A stretch of 64,000 bases of DNA from Blautia sp. (GCA_021772055.1 JAETNR010000001.1:93205-157204), one strand, 5' to 3'. Shown: positions 1 through 9,362, counted from the first letter of the stretch. Numbers and translations are program-made. Notes: generated by a model not told the origin, from the letters alone.

Positions 1-1
1 G

Positions 2-565
2 GGCGGTGAGCCTGTAGGAAAGATCATTGCCGGAATCATGGGACAGGAGGTCGTGGAGACAGCCCGCCAGGTTGCCTATGTGAAATGTGCGGGAAGCTGC
101 GATAAGACAAAAGACAATTATACTTATACCGGTGTGGAGGACTGTGAGATGCTGGCATTTATTCCGGGAGGCGGAGCAAAATCCTGCGATTACGGCTGCC
201 TCGGTTTCGGAAGCTGCGTAAAGGCCTGTCCTTTTGATGCCATTCATATTATCAACGGTGTGGCTGTCGTAGATAAAGAAGCATGCCGTGCCTGCGGCAA
301 ATGTGTGGCCAAATGTCCGAAGCATCTGATCGAACTGGTTCCTTATGACCAGACGGTATTTGTAAGCTGCAGCTCCCACGCAAAAGGGAAGGCTGTCACA
401 GGAGCCTGTGAAGTGGGATGCATCGGATGTAAAAAATGCGAAAAAACCTGCCCCAACGGCGCCATCACAGTAAATGATTTCTGTGCACATATTGATTATA
501 CAAAATGTACGAATTGCGGAGCATGTAAGGATGCATGTCCCAGAGGAATCATTCTTTCCAAATAA
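2..565 (+). CDS. rnfB: Electron transport complex subunit RnfB, C-terminal part (5' truncated by window edge)
   Basis: The reading frame is open from base 2, so the gene starts outside the window and only its last 187 residues are visible. They hold four cysteine clusters of [4Fe-4S] type, including CVKACP, CRACGKCVAKCP, CIGCKKCEKTCP and CTNCGACKDACP, as expected for the polyferredoxin part of RnfB. The Rnf complex couples ferredoxin oxidation to NAD reduction and ion pumping at the membrane, and RnfB is its ferredoxin-side subunit, usually encoded last in rnfCDGEAB. A strong terminator follows at once, agreeing with its being the last gene of that operon. Identity is confident from the cluster spacing. 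Confidence 0.93.
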   Translation, partial: GGEPVGKIIAGIMGQEVVETARQVAYVKCAGSCDKTKDNYTYTGVEDCEMLAFIPGGGAKSCDYGCLGFGSCVKACPFDAIHIINGVAVVDKEACRACGKCVAKCPKHLIELVPYDQTVFVSCSSHAKGKAVTGACEVGCIGCKKCEKTCPNGAITVNDFCAHIDYTKCTNCGACKDACPRGIILSK

Positions 566-578
566 GTTACGATTTCGC

Positions 579-613
579 GATCAGCCGCAGAGTATCCTGC
601 GGCTGATCTTTTT
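579..613 (+). terminator. Rho-independent terminator after rnfB
   Basis: A 12-bp perfect stem (GATCAGCCGCAG with its complement, loop AGTATC) is followed by a TTTTT run. It ends the rnf operon. Confidence 0.9.
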
Positions 614-688
614 GTTGTAATTTCATCTGCACCGTTGTATGATAAAAGGGGAGTTTTAAGTTATGAGATACGGAGAATTTAGGAATTT

Positions 689-1051
689 ATGAAAAAAAAA
701 GATTGGATCCTGGCAGCGGGCATTCTCATTGCGGCGCTTGCAGCGTGGATGTTTCCCCGTTTTTTTCTTCCGGAAGACCACCGGAAAATACGGATCACAG
801 TAGATGGAACCGTATTTGGAGAATATTCTCTTAGGGAAGATCAGGAGATTGCCATTGGTAAAACCAATGTCTGCAGGATTGAAAACGGAAAAGTGAAGAT
901 GATCAGCGCAGACTGTCCGGATAAGCTGTGCATGAAACAAAAAGCAATAGATGCATCCGGAGGGACTATTGTGTGTCTGCCGAATAAAGTGGTGATTGAA
1001 GCAGTGGGAACCGGAAGTCTGCCTTCCGATGGGCCGGATGCTGTTTCGTAA
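689..1051 (+). CDS. NusG domain II-containing protein
   Basis: This 120-residue protein has an N-terminal membrane anchor (residues about 5-25, KKKDWILAAGILIAALAAW) and a small extracytoplasmic domain. The domain pattern, with paired cysteines in SADCPDKLC and the ending IVCLPNKVVIEA, is that of the NusG_II family. These proteins are not transcription factors despite the name, and their biochemical role is poorly defined. In Clostridia they often lie beside Rnf genes, and this one sits just after rnfB, which suggests a link with membrane electron transfer (inference). The start has only a weak ribosome site (GGAG at 671-674). Confidence 0.75.
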   Translation: MKKKDWILAAGILIAALAAWMFPRFFLPEDHRKIRITVDGTVFGEYSLREDQEIAIGKTNVCRIENGKVKMISADCPDKLCMKQKAIDASGGTIVCLPNKVVIEAVGTGSLPSDGPDAVS

Positions 1052-1085
1052 CCTGATCCGATACTTGTTTGCATCGAATAGATGT

Positions 1086-1114
1086 TTGCTTTTTTTGACA
1101 GGATATGGTATGAT
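1086..1114 (+). promoter_or_regulatory. Probable sigma-A promoter for ruvAB
   Basis: TTGCTT, a 17-nt spacer and TATGAT lie 49 nt upstream of the ruvA start, in the gap after the NusG_II gene. Confidence 0.5.
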
Positions 1115-1162
1115 GTCGTAAGACTGAAAAAACCGGAATTGAGATAGGAGAGCAAAAAGTAT

Positions 1163-1786
1163 ATGATTTCGTTTATCCGAGGCAGGATTGTTGAAGTAAC
1201 AGAGACTTCCGTGATATTGGAAGCAGGAAATATAGGGTATGAGATTTTTATGACAGGAACTGCCATAGAGCAGTTAAGCCGTATGGGGCAGGAAGTGAAA
1301 ATATATACGTATTTTCATGTAAGAGAAGATATTATGCAGCTTTACGGATTTGTAACCAGGGATGACCTTGGAATGTTTAAGCTGCTTCTCGGAGTAAACG
1401 GAATCGGACCGAAAGCTGCTCTTGGGGTCATGTCCGGAATTACGGCGGACGAGCTGCGCTTTGCAGTTCTTTCCGATGATGTGAAGACCATTTCCAAAGC
1501 ACCTGGAATCGGACGGAAAACAGCCCAAAAGCTGATTCTGGAACTGAAAGACAAATTGAGCCTTCAGGATGCTTTTGAACAGAAGATGGCCAATGTACAG
1601 GCCGCTTCCGCAGCAGGAAGCCCTGAAGAAACAGGCACGGATGGCCGTAAGGAAGCTGTGGAAGCACTTGTTGCTCTCGGCTACAGCAACACGGATGCTC
1701 TTCGCGCTGTACGCAAAGCCGCAGAAACAGCCGGGGACCCGAAGGATGTAGAGGGACTCTTAAAAGCAGCATTGAAGTATTTATAA
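1163..1786 (+). CDS. ruvA: Holliday junction DNA helicase RuvA
   Basis: RuvA binds four-way DNA junctions as a tetramer and loads the RuvB motor for branch migration in recombination and repair. The 207 residues are close to the family length of about 200. The OB-fold start MISFIRGRIVE, the helix-hairpin-helix segments (GVNGIGPKAAL and APGIGRKTAQKLILELKDK) and the C-terminal RuvB-binding three-helix domain (EAVEALVALGYS) are all visible. A GGAG site precedes the ATG. ruvB follows after 16 nt, the usual operon order. Confidence 0.97.
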   Translation: MISFIRGRIVEVTETSVILEAGNIGYEIFMTGTAIEQLSRMGQEVKIYTYFHVREDIMQLYGFVTRDDLGMFKLLLGVNGIGPKAALGVMSGITADELRFAVLSDDVKTISKAPGIGRKTAQKLILELKDKLSLQDAFEQKMANVQAASAAGSPEETGTDGRKEAVEALVALGYSNTDALRAVRKAAETAGDPKDVEGLLKAALKYL

Positions 1787-1802
1787 GCAGTAGGAGCTGG
1801 AT

Positions 1803-2804
1803 ATGGATAAAAGAATGATCACTACAGATGTCACAGAAGAGGATTTTACCCTGGAAGGAAATCTGCGTCCTCAGTCACTGGAGGAGTACATTGGACAGGA
1901 GAAACTGAAAAACACCCTGAAGGTCTATATTGAGGCAGCCAAACAGCGCCACGATCCTTTAGACCATGTTTTGTTTTACGGACCTCCCGGGCTTGGCAAG
2001 ACCACCCTTTGCGGTATTATTGCCAATGAGATGGGGGTACATATGAAAGTCACCTCCGGCCCTGCCATTGAGAAGCCGGGGGAAATGGCTGCAATACTGA
2101 ATAATCTTCAGGAAGGAGATATCCTTTTTGTAGATGAGATTCACCGTCTGAACCGCCAAGTGGAAGAGGTTTTGTACCCTGCAATGGAGGATTATGCCAT
2201 TGATATTATGATCGGGAAAGGTGCTTCCGCGCGTTCCATCCGTCTGGAATTGCCGAAATTCACGCTGGTGGGTGCTACCACCAGAGCGGGACTTTTGTCT
2301 GCGCCTTTGCGGGATCGTTTTGGGGTGATGCATCATCTGGAATTCTATAATCAGAAAGAGCTTGAGACCATTGTCATCCGCTCTGCCAGGGTTCTGGGAG
2401 TGGAAATCGATGTAAAAGGAGCCGGGGAAATTGCCAAGCGTTCCAGAGGAACCCCCCGTCTGGCCAATCGGCTTTTAAAACGTGTCCGTGATTTTGCACA
2501 GGTAAAGTATGACGGCAGGATCAACTACGACGTTGCTTCCTTCGCACTGGATCTTCTGGAAGTGGATCAGTACGGGTTGGACAAAACAGACCGGAGGATC
2601 TTAAAGACCATGATCACAAACTTTAAGGGAGGCCCCGTAGGGCTTGAAACACTGGCTGCTGCCATTGGTGAGGATGCAGGCACGCTTGAGGATGTTTATG
2701 AGCCATATCTTCTCCAGAATGGATTCATCCACAGGACCCCCAGAGGCAGGATGGCCGGAGCTCTTGCCTTTGCACATTTGGGCTACGAAATGCCCGAAAA
2801 GTAA
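1803..2804 (+). CDS. ruvB: Holliday junction branch migration ATPase RuvB
   Basis: RuvB is the hexameric AAA+ motor that drives branch migration with RuvA. The 333 residues show Walker [10 protein letters not shown] (about residues 60-68), Walker B with DEIHR, sensor 1 GATTRAG, the arginine-finger region APLRDRFG and the C-terminal winged-helix domain ending in RTPRGRMA. It lies directly after ruvA in the same transcription unit. No RuvC is present, and a RecU-type resolvase is encoded at 27990, as is typical of Firmicutes. Confidence 0.98.
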   Translation: MDKRMITTDVTEEDFTLEGNLRPQSLEEYIGQEKLKNTLKVYIEAAKQRHDPLDHVLFYGPPGLGKTTLCGIIANEMGVHMKVTSGPAIEKPGEMAAILNNLQEGDILFVDEIHRLNRQVEEVLYPAMEDYAIDIMIGKGASARSIRLELPKFTLVGATTRAGLLSAPLRDRFGVMHHLEFYNQKELETIVIRSARVLGVEIDVKGAGEIAKRSRGTPRLANRLLKRVRDFAQVKYDGRINYDVASFALDLLEVDQYGLDKTDRRILKTMITNFKGGPVGLETLAAAIGEDAGTLEDVYEPYLLQNGFIHRTPRGRMAGALAFAHLGYEMPEK

Positions 2805-2825
2805 TTTTGCAAAAAAATCCTATAC

Positions 2826-2849
2826 TTTTCTACAAAATTCGATTATAAT
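2826..2849 (+). promoter_or_regulatory. Promoter upstream of zapA, TTTTC-13-TATAAT type
   Basis: The -10 TATAAT (2844-2849) is preceded by TTTTCTACAAAA at 2826-2837. The same 12-mer at the same distance from TATAAT occurs upstream of the Asp23-family gene (11288-11311). The -35 position itself is poor. Confidence 0.6.
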
Positions 2850-2923
2850 GGATGTAACTATTCATGCCCTGAATAATTACATATAGAAAAGAACCATTGG
2901 AGAAAAATACAGGAGGCATTACT

Positions 2924-3331
2924 ATGGCAGTCAAGAACACGGCACAAGTAGTGATCGGAGGGAAAATCATTACATTGGGCGGCTATGAATCTGAAGAATA
3001 TTTTCAGAAGGTAGCATCCTATATAAATAATAAAATTTCGGAATTAAGCGCAATGCCGGGATATTCCAGGCAGCCTATGGAGACAAAGCATACATTGCTC
3101 AGCCTGAACATTACAGACGATTATTTTAAGGCCAAAAAGCAGGCAGAAATTTATGAACAGGATCTTAATCAGACTGCACAGGAAATGTATGATCTGAAGC
3201 ACGAACTGATCACGCTTCGTATGCAGATCGAGGAAGCACAGAAGAAGGAGAAGAGCGCAGAAACCCGCAATAATCTTCTGGAAGAAAAGGTGAAAGAACT
3301 GGAACAAGAGGTAGAGGAATTACTAAAGTAA
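2924..3331 (+). CDS. zapA: Cell division protein ZapA
   Basis: ZapA binds and bundles FtsZ at the division ring. The 135-residue protein has the N-terminal ZapA fold (VVIGGKIITLGGYESEEY, then VASYINNKISEL) and a long C-terminal coiled coil rich in Glu and Lys from about residue 80 to the end, matching the family's dimerisation helix. The ATG at 2924 is chosen because AGGAGG lies 7 nt upstream; an upstream in-frame start at 2897 would add nine residues with no family match. A terminator follows, so it appears to be a single-gene unit. Confidence 0.88.
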   Translation: MAVKNTAQVVIGGKIITLGGYESEEYFQKVASYINNKISELSAMPGYSRQPMETKHTLLSLNITDDYFKAKKQAEIYEQDLNQTAQEMYDLKHELITLRMQIEEAQKKEKSAETRNNLLEEKVKELEQEVEELLK

Positions 3332-3336
3332 AAAGA

Positions 3337-3366
3337 AGGAGGTTGCTTCGGTAATCTCCTTTTTCG
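3337..3366 (+). terminator. Terminator after zapA
   Basis: Stem AGGAGGTT/AATCTCCT (one G-T pair) with loop GCTTCGGT is followed by TTTTCG. Confidence 0.75.
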
Positions 3367-3404
3367 TTTTCGAATGCTTAAAATCAGAAGGATGGGGATA
3401 AACT

Positions 3405-5588
3405 TTGAATAATCAGCAGAGAATCGAACTACTGGCACCTGCCGGCTCCTATGAGGCTTTTGAAGCGGCCATTGGCGCAGGGGCAGATGCGGTTTATGTA
3501 GGGGGCGCCGCTTTCGGAGCCCGCGCCTACGCACAGAATTTTAACAGGGAAGAGCTGCTTCAGGCAATTGATACAGCACATATCCACGGGAAAAAATTAT
3601 ATCTCACTGTAAATACGCTCCTGAAAAACAGAGAATTAAAGGAGCAGCTTTTTGAATATCTGGTTCCTTATTATGAAGCCGGACTGGATGCGGTGATCGT
3701 TCAGGACATGGGCGTATTCCGCTTTATAAAACGTAATTTTCCGGGGATGCATCTTCATGCTAGTACCCAAATGACAATTACCGGGCCTGCCGGAATAAAG
3801 TTTCTGGAGGAGCAGGGTGCAGACAGAGTGGTTGCTGCTAGGGAATTAAGCCTTGAAGAATTATCCGCCATGCATCAGGCAAGCCCCATTGAAATTGAGG
3901 CATTTATTCACGGGGCACTATGCTACAGTTATTCCGGACAGTGCCTCATGAGCAGTCTTTTTGGCGGGAGAAGCGGGAATCGTGGCCGCTGTGCCCAGCC
4001 CTGCAGGCTTTCTTACCAGACAAGCCCTGACGGAAAAAAAATTCAGGGAAAAGCGGAGCTCTGCCCTTTGAGCCTGAAGGATATCTGCACCATTGACATG
4101 CTTCCTGAGATCATTGAAGCAGGAGTGGTCTCTCTGAAAATCGAAGGACGGATGAAACAGCCCCGCTATACAGCGGGTGTGACAGGCATCTACCGGAAAT
4201 ATCTGGATCTTTACCTCAAAAACGGCAGGGAAGGCTACCGGGTAAAAGAGGAAGACCGCAGGTTCCTTCTGGATATTTTTAACAGGGGAGGCTCCTGCGG
4301 CGGCTATTTCAAACAGCACAACGGTCCATCCATGATGGCATTTACCAATGAGAAAAAAACAGGAGCCATTGAGCCGGAGATTAAAAAAAGGAAAGAAAAA
4401 ATTAATGGAAATTTTATACTTTTTCCCGGAAGTCCTGCTATACTGGAGATATGCTGCGGCGATATCCGGGTAAGCGCTTCTGCGGGAGAAGTGCAGTATG
4501 CCATTCATCAGCCCATGGAGGAAGCCCGTATCCGGGCCCAGATGAAAAAGCTGGGGAATACGGAGTTTCAGTGGGACAGACTGGATATTCAGATGGGAGA
4601 GCAGATCTTTGTTCCTGTAAAAGTGCTTAATGAGGTGCGAAGAGAAGCCCTGAGCCGTCTCAGGGACGCCCTTACAAAAGTCTGGAAGCGGGAGATAAAA
4701 AATACTTCCTGCGAAGTGATTGACATGGCAGGTACATCCCCCATAAAAAAAGAAAAACAGGAAAAGCTTCCGGTATATGTTTCCTGCGAATCTCCGGAAC
4801 AGGCGGAGGTTCTTTGGAAGAACCGGGAGATTCAGGGCATGTATCTGCCCTATGATGCAATGGAGCGATGCATGGCAATGGGGCTGGCAGATGATCTGGA
4901 GCTTTATCTTTCCCTTCCCCATATGACCAGGGGAAGGGCACCGGAGGGCTATTTTGCACAGGCAGAGAAATGGCTTCAGGAGGGGATGAAAGGATTTTTT
5001 GTAAGAAACCTGGAAGCCTATGGAATGGTCAGGGAAATGGGATATGCAGAGAAATGTATCATTGATGCATCTCTTTATACCTGGAATGATGAGGCAGTGG
5101 ACTTTTGGCGGAAACAGGGGATTTTGCGGGATACCATTCCTTTAGAGCTGAACCAGAAGGAACTTCTTCACAGAGACAATTCCGGAAGCGAAATGCTGAT
5201 TTACGGGTATCTTCCCTTAATGATCTCAGCCCAGTGTGTGCAAAAAAACCTGTACCGGTGCAACGGCAGGGAAGGGATGAGTTTTCTGAAAGACCGTTAT
5301 GAAAAGGTTTTTTCCTCGGTCTGCTTCTGTAATCCGTGGAAATTTAAAAATACAGACAATGGAAGAAACTGTTATAATATCATCTACAACAGTATTCCCT
5401 TTGCCCTTTTGAAGGAAAAGCAAGGGGTGCAGGCCCTTGGGGTACAGTCTTTGCGATTGTCTTTCACGATTGAAACTCCAGGGGAGGTTTCTGAGATCCT
5501 GACGGAATTTCTGGATGTATATTTTAAGGGCAGGGAACCTGCCCAAAGGGAATATACCAGAGGACATTTTAAAAGAGGAGCCGAATAG
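3405..5588 (+). CDS. Peptidase U32 family protein (RlhA/TrhP-type) with DUF3656-like extension
   Basis: The N-terminal barrel opens with RIELLAPAGSYEAFEAAI and carries the U32 signature EAFIHGALCYSYSGQCLMSS with the following cysteine-rich segment GNRGRCAQPCRLSY. Characterised relatives (E. coli RlhA and TrhP, Bacillus YrrN/YrrO) hydroxylate rRNA or tRNA, and the old collagenase label is doubtful. At 727 residues it resembles the long RlhA-like form with a large C-terminal region. The start is TTG, supported by AAGGATGGGG 8-17 nt upstream. The gene ends 6 nt before the FtsW-like gene, suggesting cotranscription. The substrate RNA cannot be told from sequence. Confidence 0.85.
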   Translation: MNNQQRIELLAPAGSYEAFEAAIGAGADAVYVGGAAFGARAYAQNFNREELLQAIDTAHIHGKKLYLTVNTLLKNRELKEQLFEYLVPYYEAGLDAVIVQDMGVFRFIKRNFPGMHLHASTQMTITGPAGIKFLEEQGADRVVAARELSLEELSAMHQASPIEIEAFIHGALCYSYSGQCLMSSLFGGRSGNRGRCAQPCRLSYQTSPDGKKIQGKAELCPLSLKDICTIDMLPEIIEAGVVSLKIEGRMKQPRYTAGVTGIYRKYLDLYLKNGREGYRVKEEDRRFLLDIFNRGGSCGGYFKQHNGPSMMAFTNEKKTGAIEPEIKKRKEKINGNFILFPGSPAILEICCGDIRVSASAGEVQYAIHQPMEEARIRAQMKKLGNTEFQWDRLDIQMGEQIFVPVKVLNEVRREALSRLRDALTKVWKREIKNTSCEVIDMAGTSPIKKEKQEKLPVYVSCESPEQAEVLWKNREIQGMYLPYDAMERCMAMGLADDLELYLSLPHMTRGRAPEGYFAQAEKWLQEGMKGFFVRNLEAYGMVREMGYAEKCIIDASLYTWNDEAVDFWRKQGILRDTIPLELNQKELLHRDNSGSEMLIYGYLPLMISAQCVQKNLYRCNGREGMSFLKDRYEKVFSSVCFCNPWKFKNTDNGRNCYNIIYNSIPFALLKEKQGVQALGVQSLRLSFTIETPGEVSEILTEFLDVYFKGREPAQREYTRGHFKRGAE

Positions 5589-5594
5589 AGGTAT

Positions 5595-6965
5595 ATGATT
5601 AATGTAATTGTTGAATTATCTAAGTACATTATTCTGACTTTGATGGTTGTGTATACCTTTCACTGTTTTTACATGGTGCATCGTCAGAGTGAGGAAGAAA
5701 AAAATGAATTGCTTCACCAGCAGCTGATCCTGATTTTTTTTATGGATTTCACGGCGTTTCTTGTGATTTATCTGAAAACGTTTGATTTTAAGGTGATTCA
5801 GTTTTATATGGAGATGATGGCATATTTTGCAGGTATCCAGATCATTTACCGTATTTTTTACAGGAAGGCATCGCTGCTCCTTCTGAATAATATGTGCATG
5901 CTTTTAAGCGTAGGTTTTATCATGCTATGCAGGCTGGATATTTCTACAGCGAACAGGCAGCTTCTGATCGTGATCGGAGCCAGTGCGGTTGCGCTTGCCA
6001 TTCCTGTAATGGTGCGGAAGATAAAATTTTTAAGGGAGCTTACCTGGCTTTATGCAGGAGTAGGCGTGGTTTTGCTTGGAGCTGTCCTGGTTTTGGCAAG
6101 TACAAGCTACGGAGCCAAGCTTTCTCTTATGGGGATCCAGCCTTCGGAAGCAATCAAAATTACGTTTGTCTTCTTTATGGCTGCCCTTTTATCCAGAGAT
6201 ACAAGCTTCTCCGCTGTGGTAAAAGCAACGGTTGTTGCAGGCATGCATGTGGGGATCCTGGTATTATCCAGAGATCTGGGAAGTGCTGTTATTTTCTTTG
6301 TTGCTTATCTTGTGATGATTTTTGTTGCCACGAAGAAAAAGGCCTATCTTGGGATCGGGATCTTAGGCGGAGCGGCAGCCTCTGTGGTGGCCTATTTCCT
6401 GTTCGGCCATGTACGGGAGAGAGTGAGTGCCTGGAAAGATCCCATGGCTGTTTACCGGAATGAGGGCTATCAGATCGTACAGTCCCTTTTTGCCATCGGG
6501 ACAGGGGGGCTGTTCGGAATGGGGCTTTGCCAGGGATCGCCGGAAGTGATTCCCATTGTGAAAAATGACTTCATTTTCAGTGCCATCTGTGAGGAACTGG
6601 GAGGAGTCTTTGCCATCTGCCTAATCCTGGTATGTATGAGTTTCTTCCTGATGATCGTAAATATTGCGTTGAAGATTAAGAAACCCTTTTATAAGCTGAT
6701 CGCACTGGGACTTGGTACGGAGTATGCCTTTCAGGTATTTCTGACCATCGGAGGTGCCACGAAGTTTATTCCTTTAACAGGCGTTACCCTGCCCCTGGTC
6801 AGCTATGGCGGAAGCTCGGTGATGAGTACGCTCCTGATGCTTGCGATCATCCAGGGATTGTATATTTTAAGAGAAGATGAGGATGAGGAATTTGAAAAAC
6901 GGAGAAAAGAAGCGGCAAAAAGAGCTCGAGAAAGAGCGTATGCAGAGAGAGAAGGCGATTTCTAA
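5595..6965 (+). CDS. FtsW/RodA/SpoVE family glycan polymerase
   Basis: This is a polytopic membrane protein of 456 residues with about ten hydrophobic segments. SEDS hallmarks are visible: QPSEAIKITFVFFMAALLSRD, LSRDLGSAVIF, and near the end the PLTGVTLPLVSYGGSS loop. SEDS proteins polymerise lipid II into peptidoglycan together with a class B PBP. The gene for such a PBP overlaps its 3' end by about 80 nt, so the two are probably made as a pair. The N-terminal region (about 120 residues) is longer than in FtsW. Whether it serves division, elongation or sporulation is not decidable here. Confidence 0.9.
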   Translation: MINVIVELSKYIILTLMVVYTFHCFYMVHRQSEEEKNELLHQQLILIFFMDFTAFLVIYLKTFDFKVIQFYMEMMAYFAGIQIIYRIFYRKASLLLLNNMCMLLSVGFIMLCRLDISTANRQLLIVIGASAVALAIPVMVRKIKFLRELTWLYAGVGVVLLGAVLVLASTSYGAKLSLMGIQPSEAIKITFVFFMAALLSRDTSFSAVVKATVVAGMHVGILVLSRDLGSAVIFFVAYLVMIFVATKKKAYLGIGILGGAAASVVAYFLFGHVRERVSAWKDPMAVYRNEGYQIVQSLFAIGTGGLFGMGLCQGSPEVIPIVKNDFIFSAICEELGGVFAICLILVCMSFFLMIVNIALKIKKPFYKLIALGLGTEYAFQVFLTIGGATKFIPLTGVTLPLVSYGGSSVMSTLLMLAIIQGLYILREDEDEEFEKRRKEAAKRARERAYAEREGDF

Positions 6966-8370
6966 AAAGAGGCGTGCCAGAAATAAAGAGTATACACTGG
7001 TATCCGGATTCTTTGTGCTGATCTTTGTAAGCCTGATCGGGTACCTTATCTACTTTGATCTGGTGGAGAGCGAGACTTTTATCAATAGTCCTTACAACAC
7101 ACGGCAGGATACGTTTTCTGACCGGGTAGTGAGAGGGATGATCCTTTCCTCAGACGGAGAAATACTGGCGCAGACGAATGTCGGTGAAGACGGAACCGAG
7201 GAACGGGTTTACCCTTACAATAATATTTTTGCCCACGCAGTAGGTTATGATTCCAACGGAAAAAACGGTCTGGAGTCGGAAGCCAACTTTCAGCTTCTGA
7301 CTTCCCACGAATTTTTTCTGACCCAGATGAAGAATGAATTCCGCGGCCGGAAAAACATGGGCGATTCAGTAGTGACGACTCTGGATGCAGGACTTCAGAC
7401 AATCGCTTACAATGCTCTGGGGGATCGGCGGGGCGCTGTGCTTGCACTGGAGCCTTCTACAGGCAGGATTCTTGTGATGGTCAGCAAGCCGGATTTTGAC
7501 CCGAATTATATAGAAGAAAACTGGGATGCGCTGATTAATGATGAAAACAACAGCAGTCTTTTAAATCGTGCCACTATGGGACAGTATCCGCCCGGTTCCA
7601 CCTTTAAGGTGGTGACTGCACTGGATTATTTCCGAAACAAGGGTACACTGGAGGGATACAGTTATCTCTGCCAGGGAAGCATAACCATGGAGGAGCATAC
7701 TATCCGATGCTACAATGGGACGGTTCACGGACAGGAGGACTTTTATTCCGCTTTTGCAAACTCCTGTAACTGTGCTTTTGCAGATATGGGAACTTCCCTT
7801 GGGGCCAAATCCCTTCGGAAAACAAGCGAGGATCTTCTATTCAATAAATCTCTGCCCCTGAAAGGATCCAGGAAGAGCAGCTTTACCCTGGACAAGAATT
7901 CTCCCACAGCTCTGATAATGCAGACTGCCATGGGACAGGGCAATACCCTGGTGAGCCCCCTGCAGATGGCTCTGATTACCAGTGCGGTGGCAAACGGAGG
8001 CATACTGATGCAGCCCTATCTTATTGACCATGTACAAAATGCGGACGGGGAGAATGTGAGCACCACCCAGCCCGAGGAATATAAAAGGCTGATGACCGAT
8101 AACGAAGCAAATCTTCTTGGAAAGCTGATGAAAAATGTGGTGGATCATGGTACAGCCTCTGCCCTTGGGGGAAGAAGCTATTCCGTCGCAGGCAAAACAG
8201 GATCTGCAGAATTTGATGAAAACGGCTCCAGCCATTCCTGGTTTATCGGATATTCCAATGTAGATGATCCGGACCTGGTGGTTTCCATTATTGTAGAAAA
8301 CGGCGGAACCGGAAGTGAAGCGGCTGTTCCCATTGCCGGTCAGATTTTTGACGCTTATTATGCTGGTTAA
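6883..8370 (+). CDS. Class B penicillin-binding protein (transpeptidase), PbpA type
   Basis: The protein has a basic N-terminus, one membrane anchor (about residues 40-60) and a transpeptidase domain with SxxK as STFK (Ser239), SxN as SCN (Ser294) and KTG (Lys438). It cross-links peptidoglycan outside the membrane. At about 495 residues it is short for PBP2, like the PbpA partners of clostridial SEDS proteins. The start is uncertain: the ATG at 6883 has GAGAAG 6 nt upstream, while 6877 and 6940 are alternatives. All lie inside the preceding SEDS gene, so expression of the two is probably coupled. Confidence 0.88.
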   Translation: MRNLKNGEKKRQKELEKERMQREKAISKKRRARNKEYTLVSGFFVLIFVSLIGYLIYFDLVESETFINSPYNTRQDTFSDRVVRGMILSSDGEILAQTNVGEDGTEERVYPYNNIFAHAVGYDSNGKNGLESEANFQLLTSHEFFLTQMKNEFRGRKNMGDSVVTTLDAGLQTIAYNALGDRRGAVLALEPSTGRILVMVSKPDFDPNYIEENWDALINDENNSSLLNRATMGQYPPGSTFKVVTALDYFRNKGTLEGYSYLCQGSITMEEHTIRCYNGTVHGQEDFYSAFANSCNCAFADMGTSLGAKSLRKTSEDLLFNKSLPLKGSRKSSFTLDKNSPTALIMQTAMGQGNTLVSPLQMALITSAVANGGILMQPYLIDHVQNADGENVSTTQPEEYKRLMTDNEANLLGKLMKNVVDHGTASALGGRSYSVAGKTGSAEFDENGSSHSWFIGYSNVDDPDLVVSIIVENGGTGSEAAVPIAGQIFDAYYAG

Positions 8371-8377
8371 TTTTCTA

Positions 8378-8406
8378 TTGCCATGCTCCTGAAAAAGAGG
8401 TATACT
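8378..8406 (+). promoter_or_regulatory. Sigma-A promoter for the NUDIX gene
   Basis: TTGCCA, a 17-nt spacer and TATACT lie directly after the PBP stop codon. Confidence 0.7.
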
Positions 8407-8492
8407 GTATAAAGATTTATAGAAACTGACGGCTTTTCAGATGGTCTGCCGGCAGTTTGGGGATACACACGCAGTACAGGAGGATTTGCACT

Positions 8493-8948
8493 ATGATTGA
8501 AGCAACGAGCTGTGGCGGTGTGGTAATTCATCGGGGAAAGATACTGGCACTATACAAGTCCTACAAGAATCGTTATGAAGGATGGGTTCTTCCCAAGGGG
8601 ACAGTGGAACCTGGAGAAACTCATGAGCAGACAGCTCTTAGGGAAGTGCGGGAGGAAGCAGACGTGAGAGCTTCCATTGTAAAGTATATAGGCAAGAGCC
8701 AATACAATTTTACAGTTCCAGAGGATATGGTTACGAAAGAAGTACATTGGTATCTGATGACTGCTGATAATTATCATAGTAAACCTCAGCGTGAGGAATT
8801 TTTCGTGGATTCCGGCTATTATAAGTTCCACGAGATTTATCACCTTCTTCGTTTTTCCAACGAAAAGCAAATTGTGGAAAAGGCATACCAGGAATACCTG
8901 GAGATGAGAAGCGAAGGAATCTGGGGAAAACAGCATAAGTATTATTAA
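8493..8948 (+). CDS. NUDIX hydrolase
   Basis: NUDIX enzymes cleave nucleoside diphosphates linked to another moiety. This 151-residue protein carries the Nudix box from Gly40 on: GTVEPGE, then REVREEAD, in which Asp replaces the usual Gly of EExG. The metal-binding glutamates are kept. The N-terminus MIEATSCGGVVIHRGKIL is typical of the small Ap4A-hydrolase-like group. The start at 8493 has AGGAGG 7 nt upstream and is preferred to an in-frame ATG at 8457. It has its own promoter. The substrate is unknown. Confidence 0.88.
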   Translation: MIEATSCGGVVIHRGKILALYKSYKNRYEGWVLPKGTVEPGETHEQTALREVREEADVRASIVKYIGKSQYNFTVPEDMVTKEVHWYLMTADNYHSKPQREEFFVDSGYYKFHEIYHLLRFSNEKQIVEKAYQEYLEMRSEGIWGKQHKYY

Positions 8949-9014
8949 AACGGAAGCGGGCTGTGTTTTTTAACGCAGTCCCGTTTAAATTATAAGAAAA
9001 AGGGAATCATTCAT

Positions 9015-9362
9015 ATGAAGCCCTTGAATACGGAAAGGGCAGGGCGGGAAATGTTAAAATGGATGGATCACATTTATGCAGATGAGACATTGGAAAATGC
9101 GGATCAGATCCGTGACAGACTAAATCAGAATAAGCTGACGCCTGGAATCTATCTGCTGACCCTTTCCCATAATCCGGGGCATCTGATGGAAATACTGCCG
9201 GCGGTTTCTCTGAAGCAGAGTTGCGTCCGGGAGCTTTGCCCGGAAATCTTTGGCGTGGCAGCCAGCAAGGATTCCGCCATGGAACTGTCCTGCAGGATAT
9301 TAAAAGAAGTATATGATGCAACAGGAACATTTGATATTAAAAATTATTTAAAAAACAGGTGA
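9015..9362 (+). CDS. Conserved hypothetical protein, 115 aa
   Basis: I do not recognise this small, probably soluble protein (start MKPLNTERAGREMLKWMDHI). It has no signal peptide or membrane segment, contains three cysteines and is mainly helical by composition. A good ribosome site (AAAAAGGGA) lies about 10 nt before the ATG. Its stop lies 4 nt before the DUF2953 gene, so it is probably the first gene of a unit with DUF2953 and gerW. A regulatory or structural role linked to sporulation is only a guess from context. Confidence 0.65.
   Translation: MKPLNTERAGREMLKWMDHIYADETLENADQIRDRLNQNKLTPGIYLLTLSHNPGHLMEILPAVSLKQSCVRELCPEIFGVAASKDSAMELSCRILKEVYDATGTFDIKNYLKNR

Noticed and set aside
8948..8990. 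Terminator after the NUDIX gene
   Set aside because: Arms AAACGG/CCGTTT and GGGCTG/CAGTCCC pair only imperfectly and no T run follows, so I did not list it.
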